Shown here piece by piece: positions 37,815 to 49,689 of a stretch of DNA of 64,000 nt (position 1 is its first letter; each line of letters begins with the position of its first letter). This DNA is from Toxotes chatareus (taxonomy: Eukaryota > Chordata > Actinopteri > Toxotidae): assembly GCA_016801885.1 (NCBI GenBank), contig CM028888.1:4758501-4822500 (forward strand), read 5' to 3'. Below the pieces are notes generated by a model. The model ran no database searches, was not told the DNA's origin, and saw only the letters and a list, made by a program, of their open reading frames with translations. A program made the translations under genes and the position numbers.

Positions 37815-38240
37815 CATTCCCCAGCGCTAATTCCAATTTAATTGCCAGTAGCCCGAAGCCTCCTCAATAGGAGTAACAAATGGTTTGATTCTGTAGACTT
37901 CATCAGACTGCATTTTAAATGCGACACAGTAACCCGGTGCGAATGCCAATGAAGCCTGGCGAGTAGCTCCTCTGTTTACTAATTATCCTTTTTCTTACTC
38001 CGAGCCACACTGCACAAGTTGTCTGATTAAATCGGATTTGTGGGGATTGGAGGGTGGGGTAGGTGGGTGCTCCGGTGGTGGTGGTGGGTGAGGAAGAGAT
38101 GTCGGGGGTGGTGGGTGGACTGGATGGCAAGCATGGTCTGTCCTTGTAAATGATCTGCAAGTCCACAACAAGAATGGGCCGGCGGATTAACTGTAAATCA
38201 TGATAAAGGGCTTTGCCACTGTTTTTCACTTTGACATTAA
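37815..38240. promoter_or_regulatory. Candidate enhancer-like block (FOX + homeodomain)
   Basis: Contains CCAGCGCTAATTCC and CAATTTAATTGCC at the start, then a FOX core TGTTTAC at 37973-37979 directly abutting a TAATTA homeodomain core at 37980-37985, and GATTAAATCGGATTTG downstream. Tightly abutting FOX and homeodomain sites are typical of developmental enhancers. A GGTGG-rich simple stretch (38065-38120) interrupts the block. Confidence 0.38.
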
Positions 38241-39289
38241 TTCCCAGCTCGCATCGTTTATGATCTTTACAGTCAGCATGGTGGTGAGGGAAAAAACAAA
38301 CACATGCTGGTAAATAAATTCTACTGACATTTCAGAATTTATATCCACTGCAGTCGTGCAGGGGAAGGGTTTGAGATTTCCTTTAAGGTTCTTGAAGGTG
38401 GGTGGGATGTGTATTTGAGATCTGAAAAAGGGCCCATGTTACAGGAATACAAATTGTTCTTCCTTTTATTTACGTGTCCTGTATGGTTAATGACGTTAAC
38501 TGAAAGAAATGATTTTCGTTGATGCATTTTTACATGCATTACCATATATTTTCCTCATTAACAAATCTCATTACAAGATCAAACCCGACATTGTGTTAGT
38601 CTTTCAATACTCTGTGACCTCTCTACTCTTCGTGCCACTTAGCCTCAAGCTTATTTGTTTCTACTGAAGACGTAAATCTTAAAAAAAAAAAAAAAATGGG
38701 TCACGGATATATTTCTTGTTTTTGATATGTCTTGGTTTTTGTTTTTGTTTTTTTATTAAAGGCACAGTCATTTCATGAAAATCCTGGGCACTGTAGGTTT
38801 TAGCAAATTTCTGAAATAGCAGTAAATATTGCATTTGATGCGTATGTAGTGTTCTAGTCAAGATTTACAGCCGCAGCTTTGTATGCAGGACTAATTCAAA
38901 ATGAAGCATAGGATAGAAATGTTCATGGATATAATACTTTTTAGACAACCGTGAAGCTCAATAGGGAAGAGGAATAAGCGATCAGGATTTGGTTACACAG
39001 ATAATACTTTTTAGTACGATCAGTTAATTGCTGGTTTTGGTCTTTTCATCCATTCACAGTAAGAAAAAAATATATCATCACCAGCCGTATCCACTGGTAA
39101 GCCTTCATCAAAATGTAATTTTTGCTGTAACCCAAAGTACATTTGAAGTGAATAGTGGAAAACATTCGAGCATTAAGGCTCCTTAATAACGGAGCGTTGT
39201 CCATCAGAACATCCTACAGATCCTGAGCTAGCTCTACAATTTTGAGTAATAATCTGCAAATAGAAGTGAAGTGCTCCACTTGCTACAGT

Positions 39290-39540
39290 AGGGAGAAAAT
39301 ATGGCGAGGCTGTGATGCTGTGCAGATGAGGAAATTTGCACCGCTATAAAGACCTCTCCCTGTCAACTAAATGGCCAGTTGAGCTGCCATATGGTTGTGC
39401 TGACATTATCTCTGGGTAATTAATATGGCATCTCGCCTGGCATCTGGTGGCATTAATCTAGCTGCGAGCAGTTCATCTTACAATGTCAGCGCTGCTGCGG
39501 GCCCGACGTGAATTATCACTGCCCGATGGAACTGGGAGGC
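39290..39540. promoter_or_regulatory. Candidate enhancer-like block (E-box + homeodomain)
   Basis: Contains a CATATG E-box at 39388-39393, a TAATTA core at 39418-39423 in GGTAATTAATATGG, GGCATTAATCTAGCTGCG, and a GC-rich end with GCGCTGCTGCGGGCCCGACG. Composition shifts clearly from both flanks, and no frame or repeat explains it. Confidence 0.38.
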
Positions 39541-42500
39541 AGGGACGAAACAAAACAAAACACAGCAGGGCAGGGGTTGGTGACTGTGTGGTGTTGCAGC
39601 TCCTTACAATAGAGATTGCTTTTTCTTTGATTTCTTGCTTTTTCCTTATACAAATAATGTGAAGAGCTTTTGGTTCTTTGAGCTTATTCCTCATTCAGTT
39701 CTTTAGTCACTATTAGATTGATCGTATCAGTGCGCTAATGTAATTTTGTTATAAAACTACTAAGAGGACATTGTGTAAGACAGTCATTTCCAATCTTTAT
39801 TAACTCATTAAACAAAACTATATCTACCTATGGCCACTTTGCATTCAGAACAGACTGGGAGTAGCTCAAACAATGAGATGCTCATATTGTTTTTAAAAAG
39901 GTAAAATCATCAAGCTCTTGACCCCCACGTTAGGAACCACTGATGTAAGGTGTGTGTGCTGACAGACATCAGTTTAGAAATTTCCACAGTGTGTTGCATA
40001 GTGGGTCCATCAGCACCATTAAAACAGGCTTGTTTGTTTTTTTCATGTAAGGGCAAAAAAAGTCTTGCTTTTTAAAACAAATTCATAACCTGGGATTTGG
40101 ATAACATTAAAGCCGTGCATGGCTAGAAGTAAACATTTTACACCTTGTTGCCTCAATCCAGTGGTTTTCCACTGCATGCAGATTCCTCTCTGTTTCTGAA
40201 GCCTCTTTTTAACAGCCTTTCCTCCCTCCTCCAGCTTGATCAATAAATAGTTCTGTGGAGGTGTTGTAAATGAATTAGCAGTTGCGCATTATGTCTTATT
40301 TTCTTTCTCATACAGTACCAGTGTACACAAACATACATGCAGAGCGTGCCATATTAGAAGCCAGTCTCCTGTGTTCATGTTACTGCTGTTATGTGTCTGT
40401 GTTTTGAAGCACATAAGAGGAACCAGACTGGAAATGTGAGCTGAGAAAAGAGGATGTTAATAAGCGCTGTGCACGGTTGGATTACAGAATACTCCGAACA
40501 TGGCACTAGCCCACAGGTGATAGATACGATTCTGAAATTCTGTGTCCTCTCCTGCTCTCCCTGAAAGACCATGAATCAAGCATGATGTCTTAAAATGTGC
40601 ATGCGAGCTCTGTTGAAATGCTGTGGTGGTGTCCCAGAACTGAAAGACCGGGTAAACAACAAATGTCTTCAGTGGCACTGGGTTAAACACTGAAACTGAA
40701 GTTCACATGACAATTTGACAGCTCCTGCAGTGGAAATTTCAAGATGCAGAACAGACCTTATCCACAACTAAAACCAAGATTGCTTGCTTGCCTAAATTTA
40801 ACCATTAGCTGCAGTTTGTATGTGACAAACAGGAGGTGATTTGCCCAGGTTGTGCGGAGTGATGTAATTTGGATGCAATGCTATGTTATGTAAACTACTT
40901 TAACAGTATGCTTATTTCTGCATCTGTGTTGGCAGTCCTCACCCTTCTGTTAGCGCCACATGGTACCTTTACTGCACAGTCAATCCGAGTGTACAATTAG
41001 ATCAGAGCTTTGAAATTGTTTTACATGTGCATTTTGATGCCGTGAACAGAGTTACAAAGCTAACTATTTTTCTTTTCCTCTGTTAAAAACAAATTGGTTC
41101 CCTATATTATCTGCTGCTGCGACCGTAATCACACTGAGGAACATATGTCTAACAGTATGTTTCTGTGGCTTGGAGTGCAGTGAGGCTAAGAGTTGGGAAA
41201 TCATATCACTGATCGCTGATTCTGTGCATTGCACTGCTTTTTGCAGGTAAATTAGTCTTAAGTGGAACTCAGTCAAAAACAGTTCCCATGACAGCACAAG
41301 ATATTTTTAGTCTTATCCTGCAAGGACATTATTCAAAATGAGTCCCATACACACGGTTTTACATGAGACTTTTCTTTAAAACTTTGCCACCCAATCTCTG
41401 AGCACTGGGAGCAACAGATTGACACTGGAAGACAACCAGAAACATCAGCATGTGTTGGGGGGTGGAGGTGTGTGCTCGTTGGTGTATAAGAGGGCAGTGG
41501 TGGGGTTGCGGGGGCATGTTTAGGCGAAACTGCATGTTAGTTCTCCATGGTGATACAGAAAGCAGTGGTTGTCCACCACGTTGGGGGGGTCCTGCTGGCC
41601 TGCAATGATGACTACAGTGTGAAGTCCTGGGTGTGAGGGACGTGTCCTAACATTTCTTTGGGGGGACCTTTTCTGATGCAGACGAGGGTAAATTACAGAA
41701 GACATTTATTTGTTCGTTCAGATGCATTTCTCCGGCGACACCCCGCAGAGTCTGAGGTAAAAAGGTGCTTGACGACCTTTTCAGAATGACTGTGACCTAA
41801 TGTGTGATGAAGCCTGATTGCAGATGAGAGTAACAACAAACACTTCTAGTCTAGACGAAGCTAAAGAGCACCAGGAACGCCACCTCTGCTTTCCTTTCTC
41901 ACACCTTGCTCTGCCGACATAGGCAGGATTGTTGTGACTGGTGTTTGTGGTGACTGTCAGCTGGATGGTGGCAGCTAGCGGAGCTGAGAATTCGACAGAG
42001 CACCTGGCAGGATGGATGTTGCTGTGACTGATTGTTGAAACCAGTGTGTGCAGGTGTAAGGCAAGAAAAGTCTACAGCAAGAAATGAAGAAATGGGTCAG
42101 CTTGTTTTGAGAAGAAGGTCTGATTCTGAAAACAGCATTGCACCCTGGGAATGTGTTTCAGCCCTTTACATTTCACCCCAGGCTTTGAAGATGTCTCAGT
42201 CAGGCTAAGTTAAGTACAACACTCATGCTCATGATCATAATTAAAATTAAATCACATAAATTTAATAGAGATGAAATTAACTCAGAAATCCATGAGTTTG
42301 TTCAAAAATCAGATCACACTGAATCACCGACAATGAATGGTGGTGTTTTAGGATACAGACGCCTACATTTGGTCACTATTCTGCCCTCTACAGTTAAACT
42401 ATAGATTGCTATTGACATGAGCAAGCAGTAACAGAGGTTGAGGGCTGTGGTAATGGCCTGTGATTGAACACCTTGTGCTGAGGTCCTGCTGCTCTCTGCC

Positions 42501-43763
42501 TCATTAACTCTGGCAGGTCCTCTGTTCAGTACGCTGCATTGCAGGCCATAGTCGGGACGCATTTAACTGTCTCAACTATAGTCCAAGACACACGTGCATT
42601 CAGGATGGATTTAAAGAAGGATTGTAAGCACTGTCATGGTCGTGCTGAAATATTATCTTTGAGTTCTTTCAGTCAAACATTGCAGGTTCCCTGTGAAGCT
42701 TCTAAAATAGTGCTGCATGCACAAAAGATTTAGTAAAATTGTGTGTTTGTGAGAGTGGGAAATGTTGGTTTTCACATGTACGACAAGAAGCTTTTCAGGG
42801 TTTTCTGAAAGTAAAGAGCATAGACTACAGAAAAACGTGAGGTCTGTGAGTGGCACCACATTTAGGTCTCTGAGGGATGTTCTGAATTCAGCCGTTTGGT
42901 TAATGGACCAAAATCACTAAATGTCATAAAAAATGGGTGAATGATATAATGAAAGTCTTAAGGACTGCAAGTTTGATGCCATTAATTGTGATCTTTTAAG
43001 ACTTTCTCAGGCTTTTTCAGAGCTGGTGGGTGCTTGTGCTTACTCTGCTGCACATCAGGATCAGAGAAAGCGCCTACCTCAATGACCAGCCTCTACCCCT
43101 GGGCCATTTCTCTGCTCTGTGCCCATCCGGCCACTGTCACCTCCCATCGGGGAGTATTCCTCTCCATTACCAGCCTCTGTCCGTCCCCCACTTAAATAAC
43201 AGCAGCCCTGCCACTCCAGGCCCATTAAGATACTGCCGGCACCGCCGCCACCACACACACGAGCAGCCACAAACTGCCCAGGCCCTTATAAATAGATTGC
43301 GGGAGAAGGAGAGAGGCTAGGTGGAGGAGGTAAATTATTCCAAAACAGCCAAACAGGAATGAGACTAAGAACCCCCCACCACTCCAGCTCCTCCTTTCAG
43401 GTGTCACTTTGGGCTGACTCAATTTTACACTGTAATGGACCTCCTGGGTCAACTACTTTTCTTCCACCTTTCCTTCCTTTTTTATCTCTCCGCTGCTCTC
43501 TTCATCTATCAGCAGCCGACAACACCTTTACTCACTTTCGTGCAACACACATTATCCCCTGTACTGACTGTATAGTTTGTACCACTTAATTTTGTCTAAC
43601 ACTAATCAGGGTTCGCACTGCACTTTACTGCAAACTGTGGTTTGCAGACAAGAAGGGGCGATGATAACAAGCAGCCAGCAGATTTCCCACACAGACTGTT
43701 GAAGGCATCGATGTAACATTTAGGTTGTCACCTACAGGTTATTGAAAGACTGTTTCAAAACCT

Positions 43764-43817
43764 GGTTTTGCATTTTCCACCCACCACCATCTCTGGTGGT
43801 GGTGTTGGTGCCAAAAC
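43764..43817. repeat. Imperfect hairpin-forming inverted repeat
   Basis: A 9-base perfect stem CCACCACCA (43781-43789) / TGGTGGTGG (43794-43802) with a 4-base loop. It can be extended outward by CACC/GGTG pairing and by GTTTTG/CAAAAC across internal loops. In RNA this would give a roughly 54-base imperfect hairpin. The low-complexity GGT arms make chance formation plausible. Confidence 0.6.
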
Positions 43818-44489
43818 ATCCAAATTCAAGATGCATTCGTTGTCTCGCAAGAGTTTGTGTTAAGCAAATTCGGCTCAGCCTGTTATTTTCTTATGCTGCT
43901 GCTATACCGGCACACAGCATAGTTCATTACCTGACATATGTTTCCATGCATTATTTTGGTTCTCATTCAAGTGCCTGAAGTGGTCCACGGCTGGGTTTGA
44001 GGTTACTCTGTATTTCCTTCTCTAAGAAGGACAGCATCCAGTTCTTTGAAGGATGAATGAGATGGAAATCTACATGTGTACTGTCCATGCTGGTGTTTTT
44101 ATCTGCTGATTGGAGATGCTATAGATGTAGTTGGATTTTTTTTCCTGCAGTTAATGAAGGGCAGGATTAGAGGAGAAAAGCTGAAAGACCTTTCAAGCCA
44201 TGTAGCTGTTGTTCATCTTTTAGGTCTTCTGTTCTCATTACATCAGGGTGTACATCTTTATGTTTTGGCACTGGATGGAAGAGCTTCCTGAATGGCAGCG
44301 CTGCCATAAATGACATCTCTTCAGATCTTCTAGATCCTAGATGTGGTCATTTTTCAGTGTTTAGTTTTGCGGTATTTAGAAAACAGCATGTTTAAATGTC
44401 CCTCAGTTCCCAGTGGTTATTTTCTTTTTACTACCTTTGTTCTTCACCAGTGCAGTTTTGTCTGTGTTTGTCACACTGTTTGCTCTCTG

Positions 44490-44620
44490 TGTTGCTCTCT
44501 GAGCTATAAAGGCAGTGACGGTCGCACTCCTTTTAAAGCTGATACGTACTCGCTGACACAAATTGTACGACATTCAGCTCAATGTGACTCGCAACTGTAA
44601 CTGCCCTGACTTCAAAGTAA
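44490..44620. promoter_or_regulatory. Candidate conserved non-coding block, CpG-containing
   Basis: Short block with a CTATAAAGGC word, GTGACGGTCGCACTCC, TGATACGTACTCGCTGACAC and TTGTACGACATTC. The several retained CpGs are unusual for this intron, where CpG is generally decayed. Confidence 0.27.
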
Positions 44621-44671
44621 AAGTCTTTTTCATGTGGTGCGTCCGCTTTTTGTTCACCACCTTTGTTTTTC

Positions 44672-44693
44672 TGTGTGTGTGTGTGTGTGTGTG
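44672..44693. repeat. (GT)11 microsatellite
   Basis: Pure GT dinucleotide repeat of about 22 bases, with no further content. Confidence 0.92.
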
Positions 44694-45377
44694 AGAGTGT
44701 ATTTGGGTTTCATATTTCCACCATGTCCACGCCTTTGCCCTGACCTGAGGTCAGAGGTCTTCTAACCTTTTGCATTCCAAAACCTTTTTTTCCCTCCTAT
44801 TCTCTATTTTTGGCCAAAGTCTGTGTCTCAGACTTCCTCTGTCTCTCTCACTTATTCTCCCTCTAAATCAATTAAGCCATTTTCATTTTCCAAGAACACC
44901 TCCATTTTTCCAGTTGTTACTGAAATTTACATTGTGCTATGTCTCATTTTTAAAAAAGAATCATGGAATCTAAAATCCTAAATTTAATCTAAATGTTTGA
45001 CTCATTCAGCAGTCAAACACACTCTTTCTGCAAAACAAATCATATATCACTCAAAAAATTGTTGCCTGAAAAAGGCCTATTTTCTATTAAAACTACATGA
45101 TTTTTGGGGGGTGTTTTCTGGCCTAAACCTTTTTTTTTTTTTCCTTGGGGAGTTTACCGCTTACCTCTGCACCATTTAAGGTTGTTAAGTGGACCTGAAC
45201 TACTTAAACTTCAATAACAACTGGAAAAATGAGGGTGTTGTGGAACTTTTGACCAGTAATGTAAGTACATGAGTCCTAGGAGAATTACAGGAGCAATCGA
45301 CCCCAGTCAATAGCCTCTTAATTGATAAAAGCAGAGAGAAGAAGAAGAGATGGGCAAGGAAAATAAAATACTTCTTT

Positions 45378-45940
45378 TCAACTCATTATAAATGGAATTG
45401 GCATCAGTGTCACATCCACAAAAATGTTATCAACATCACCATCTCCAGCTACATTGCATATGATGAATGCAATCATGTATGCTGGGCCAAACACTGTGCT
45501 CTCATCAGCTGTTAAGCTAGTGTGGGAGTTCTTTTCTTTTATATTCGACACCACTTTTTGCTTCATTTCATTTGCTTTGTGGTCCACAGTTTCAGCACAG
45601 AAGTGGTCTGAGCGGTGCAAATTTCCCACTTCAGTTCTTAGTGCTTCATCAGTGGACTCATCTCTCTAAATGCCAATCTTTCTTTTACAATTGCACATGC
45701 AGCTCTGAATGAGTTTGCTCTCTCCTGGATTAAACTTGCATTAATTTCCATCTCTATTTTGGGCAGCGTTTCCTTCCGTTTCTGGCTGCCTATTTCGGTG
45801 GCCCTGTGATGTGACGCACCATCTCTATGTTAGTAAAGTTTCTTTGCCAGTGTCTTTTTTACAGCTATTACTCACTACTTCATTGATCCACTCATCAGAA
45901 AAGTGCATTCCAGGTCTCTTGTCAGACGATAACAACATGA
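45378..45940 (-). mobile_element. Degenerate hAT-type transposase-derived relic
   Basis: Read on the - strand, the segment gives disjointed protein fragments in the order seen in BED-finger/hAT transposase-derived proteins (KIAA1586/ZMYM-like in vertebrates). First is a piece with SDEWIN and a CKKDTGK-like stretch near 45930-45840, then an EIGSQKRKE region, then an ERANSFRAACAIVKERLA helix, then a piece with VDHKANEMKQKVVSNIKE and LTADEST, the latter's DEST at 45495-45506. At least one stop and one frameshift separate the pieces, and the usual catalytic C-terminal half is absent. It is a dead fossil, not a gene. The family call comes from remembered motif order; a protein search would settle it. 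Confidence 0.65.
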
Positions 45941-47739
45941 GGATAAGACAACCCTGATGGTGTAATGCTTTCTTTATTGTCAGTAGCCAACACTTGCTAC
46001 GAGGTCCTGCCTGCTCACTGTCGTCCTGACTCCCTCTGCCTGCATGCTGTCATTCTGACCTCCCTGTTTCCTTAATAAATGTAAAACTCACTGTCACTCA
46101 TTCTGTCTTGCTCAGTATTCAGCCTGCATGACACCCACAGAAAAGGCTGTTTTATCATCTCTGAGTCCTGATTCTTACAAGTTCCAACTTACCTATTTTT
46201 TTAGCATCAAAAAAAGTGGCGGGTGTCTCCTCTCCTCTTCCTCATGTTGACTCTATGAATGAAATCTAATCTGACTTCACTAAGGTAGTCATACGTTGAA
46301 CTAATACAATTACTCAGCCTTCAGCACACATATTTTAATATTATTTAATTACCCACCGAGGTAAAACTCCTGTATTCCTGGGTGAAATCAAAGGGGCAGA
46401 TTAACTAAACCACCATCGCCACACAAAAGACTATTAAAATTAAATAATTAACCCTATGTTGATGTCAAGACGTATCTCTGCTAAAACTAATCCTCCATTG
46501 TCTCACTGCTCATTACTGAGCACCAGTGTTGGCTAACATTAGATAACATATGACATTTTATATTGGTAAAGAAGACCCCACCAAACCCCTTAACTCAGAC
46601 CCTGAAGGAGACAGAGTTGATTTGTCAATATTTATGTCTTCACCTTCATGTACCAGTATTCGATTTTTTTTTTCTCTCTTAGTTTCTACATCGCCTTCCT
46701 CTACTGTATTCTGAATCTCCTATCTTTACCTGCTTTCCAGAAACTTTTCTCCACCCTCCCTCCTATCATCATCCTCCTGTGGTGCATCCTCCCTCCATCC
46801 CGTTCTTTAGCGTGTAGTGCAGCCGAGACAGTGATTGATCTGGCGTGGAGGCTGTCGTGGGCCCTCCTCCTCCTGCAGTGGTTATGAACATGAGGCGGGC
46901 TGCTCTTCATAGATTTTTAAATTAGTGTCAGCTTTGCCCCAAAGATGTGTTATTGACTGATGAAATAGAAACTGAGCTCCAAACACTCAGTCCTTCCCCA
47001 GAGTTTTCCCCAGCCTGGTAATTGAAAAAGTGTGAAGGGAGTGTGTTCAAGGGAGCGTGCAACTGTGTGTCTGTGTGTGTGCCCCTGTGTTTGTGATTTT
47101 ATGTGTTTGTGTGCTTGCAACTGTGTGCTCTTTATCTCTGCTGGAGAAAAATGCGCACTGCTCGCTAGAGTCAAGATTCGATTGAAGTATTGCATAGGAG
47201 ATCTTTATCTTTCTACTCACCAACCCTAAAACATGAGTATTGTGTGCACCTTTAATCCTATAAATACAGTATGCTTCATGTAAGTAAGCCTGTGCAGGCA
47301 TGGTTAGTAAACTGTAGTGTGTCTGAGCCCACGCCATCACACCTTTGCTGTTGTGTATCCTGAATCTTAATCACTGTGCATGCACAACATTTAGTGTGAT
47401 TTGTTTGAACGTAGCTGTCATTGGCAGTCACTGTGGCTCTACAGTAAAGTGCTGGGGGCGGGGGGGTTAACACACTTGGCTAGTTCCACAGTGATAGTGT
47501 TTTCCTGAAATGTTACTCAAACACAAACGGAAAAACTGTTTTTTTATTACAACTGAAGTCAGATTTTTGAAATTCAGTCCAGATCTGGAAAAGGTGGCGG
47601 TATTGCTATAAAAAGACGTGACAGGCCAAGAAATAAGAAATTAAATATAAGAAATCAGTGGCGTTTTGTAAATGACATGAAATCAGGCTTCACAGCTCTC
47701 ACCACTAACTCCCCTCTTGTCTTTTTTTTTCCGCTGCAG

Positions 47740-47910
47740 GGTCGGACATGGCCATCTTTTGCCTGCTTTGTGGGAAGCGCTTCCAGACCCAGACAGCACT
47801 GCAGCAGCACATGGAAGTCCACGCCGGCGTTCGCAGCTACATTTGCAGTGAATGCAATCGGACTTTCCCCAGCCATACTGCACTCAAGCGTCACCTACGC
47901 TCACACACAG
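47740..47910 (+). CDS. zbtb16: zbtb16 (PLZF) exon: C2H2 zinc fingers 4 and 5
   Basis: An internal exon of 171 bases (57 codons) encoding two DNA-binding fingers of PLZF. Finger 4 is FCLLCGKRFQTQTALQQHME followed by VH, and finger 5 is YICSECNRTFPSHTALKRHL followed by RSH; both keep C-x2-C-x12-H-x3-H. They are joined by the atypical linker AGVRS instead of TGEKP, as I recall for human PLZF. The acceptor is CAG at 47737-47739 after a long T/C tract and the donor is GTCAGT at 47911, both good. The junctions are phase 1 at each end, splitting linker glycines. From memory only four residues differ from the human exon, so constraint is strong. Reading past the donor gives about 13 residues and a stop, which is simply intron. 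Confidence 0.96.
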
Positions 47911-47984
47911 GTCAGTGGAAGTACTCACCTACCATCTTCATTGTAAAGCCATGATATAAATGGAAGCATTGATGTGCTCCACTG

Positions 47985-48440
47985 TGTATTATCCATCTAC
48001 TCATTTTCAGCCTCTTCTCCTGGTCTGGGTTATGGTTGTAGCAAACTAAGTGCAGCAGAGTAGCCCTGATATTCCTCTCCAGAGCCACATTCTCAAACCC
48101 GTTCTGGGGAATCCCTTGGCCTTTCCAGACCAGATGGGATGTGTAATCCCTCTGCTGTTTTCTGCCCTAGGGTCAGCAGCCATTTTAACCCAAAACACCT
48201 CTGCAGAAAAGATTCTGGGAGACCTCATAATCACATGTCCAAACCACCACATGTAGCTCTTTTTGACACAAGAGGGCAGCTGTTATTATTTTCCACTTGT
48301 GGTGAAGGCTGAGATTTTCCTTCCACCCCTAATGCGCTGTCCTGACACCCAGCAAAGGAAAGGCAGCCACTCGTATCCACAGTCCAGTGGCAGTCACTAT
48401 CTAGTCAAGAGCCTTCAAGGTCAGCACCATGATAACCTAG
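47985..48440. mobile_element. Degenerate non-LTR retrotransposon tail
   Basis: Words occur in the order I recall from a very abundant fish retroelement 3' region. They are TCCATCTACTCATTTTCAGC, CTGGTCTGGG, a GGGGAATCCCTTGGCCTTTC stretch, CCAGACCAGATGGGATGTGT followed by AATCCCTCTG, CCCTAGGGTC, and ATGTCCAAACCACCACATG followed by AGCTC. The copy is about 450 bases, has many indels and codes for nothing. L2- or Rex-type is likely but unproven. Confidence 0.7.
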
Positions 48441-48573
48441 TAAAATGATTTGTTATTACCTAAACTGTCCTTTAAAATATTGACTATATTGTGGAGAATT
48501 AATAAAGTAGGAATGACAACAAACTATAGATCCAGCTCATGAAAATTACCATGTTTACCAGCTAATGATTAAA

Positions 48574-48587
48574 CCCCCCCCCCCCCC
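48574..48587 (+). repeat. Poly(C) run (14 C)
   Basis: A C14 homopolymer followed by GGG. Its length is uncertain in most sequencing chemistries. Confidence 0.88.
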
Positions 48588-49689
48588 GGGTCCAACCTGT
48601 TTTACATCAGTGCCTCAGGTGCACCAGTGCAATGCAGCACCTCCGGTCAGGAAATTAGTCAGCTCTGTTGGTCATGCTTAAATAAGCATTTGCAGTGAAC
48701 TTGCATCACCATTTCTGTCTGGCCCTGTATTTACTAAAGAGCACAGTTACAACATATTCACAGTTTCTACCAAACTGTAAATAGAGCAAAGAAGAGCGTC
48801 AAGGACATAAAAAACTTTGTGTCTTATTTCAGATATTTTAGTTGTTGAAACAGTTTGAAAAGTTTCAGAGCATTAACGGATCATCAATTAATTCCTGAGC
48901 TGTGGCATAGACAAAACTCTGAGTGGGTTTTTGGTAACATTTCAGCACCAAACCAGCACTGAAGCACAGTTTTTGAGTTGTTAAGATTTTGACATGCTCT
49001 CCACATCATGAATATCAACATGTGGTTAAAGACGGTTAAATATTGTCATGTATTGTTATTTCGCCTAACCGTAAGACTAGATTACCATCTGCCACAGGCC
49101 ACAGGTTCACTGTGTGGCAACAAGATTTTGGTAAAATTATTAATTTTAGCTTTATTAAGGTATATGGGAATTTAAACATACTTAACATGTTAATTACACA
49201 TGCGACACCACCCCACATGTAATGGGAGCATTTTGGGCTCATTTCACATGTGATGAATTCATATGATATGGATACATATCATAGTTATTTCTTTTTCTCT
49301 TTTTTGTGTATTTAAGTCCTGAGTCATGCATTTTTTAACAAATGTTGAGCTCAAATTTTCTTCATGAGTTTAGATTTTTTTCACTAATCCTGAAACTTTT
49401 TCTTGTGAATTTCTTGATAAATTTTCCTCAGATTACCATACAATATTCTACCATTGTGGTGTATTAGAGTAACAGAATAACTGACCAAAAAAAAAAAAAT
49501 CTGCACACACAGCCATAGTAGCAAAAACCTGCAAAAACCTTACACTCTGGGTCAGGACAAGGATTGTCATTGACAAATATAGCTTACACTGTAATACAGA
49601 GTAAAAAAAAGCATGTTTTATTTTAGGGAATGGGAGTGAATTATGTTATCCCCACACAGTTACATTGCTCCTGTAGCTTAGCTGAATAA

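Larger units (their letters stand above)
12261..47739 (+). other. zbtb16: zbtb16 35.5 kb intron between fingers 3 and 4
   Basis: This intron is bounded by GT at 12261 and CAG at 47737-47739, the latter preceded by a strong polypyrimidine tract. No open frame within it shows gene-like domains except the broken transposase relic near 45.4-45.9 kb. It holds many microsatellites and homopolymers, several old fish repeats, two hairpin-forming inverted repeats and most of the candidate regulatory blocks listed separately. Long stretches such as 14000-18000, 22100-23100, 24850-25900, 26700-28600, 34800-36200 and 40000-43000 are AT-leaning intronic DNA in which I see nothing specific. Confidence 0.88.

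Noticed and set aside
46040..46140. LTR-like end (AATAAATGTAAAACTCACTG then CTCATTCTGTC)
   Set aside because: The words resemble fish retroelement termini, but no second LTR, primer-binding site or retroviral-type frame could be found around it.
47911..47954. Read-through of the finger 4-5 exon into 13 extra residues and a stop
   Set aside because: A good GTCAGT donor is present and the extra residues are unlike PLZF. There is no poly(A) signal nearby to suggest a truncated isoform.
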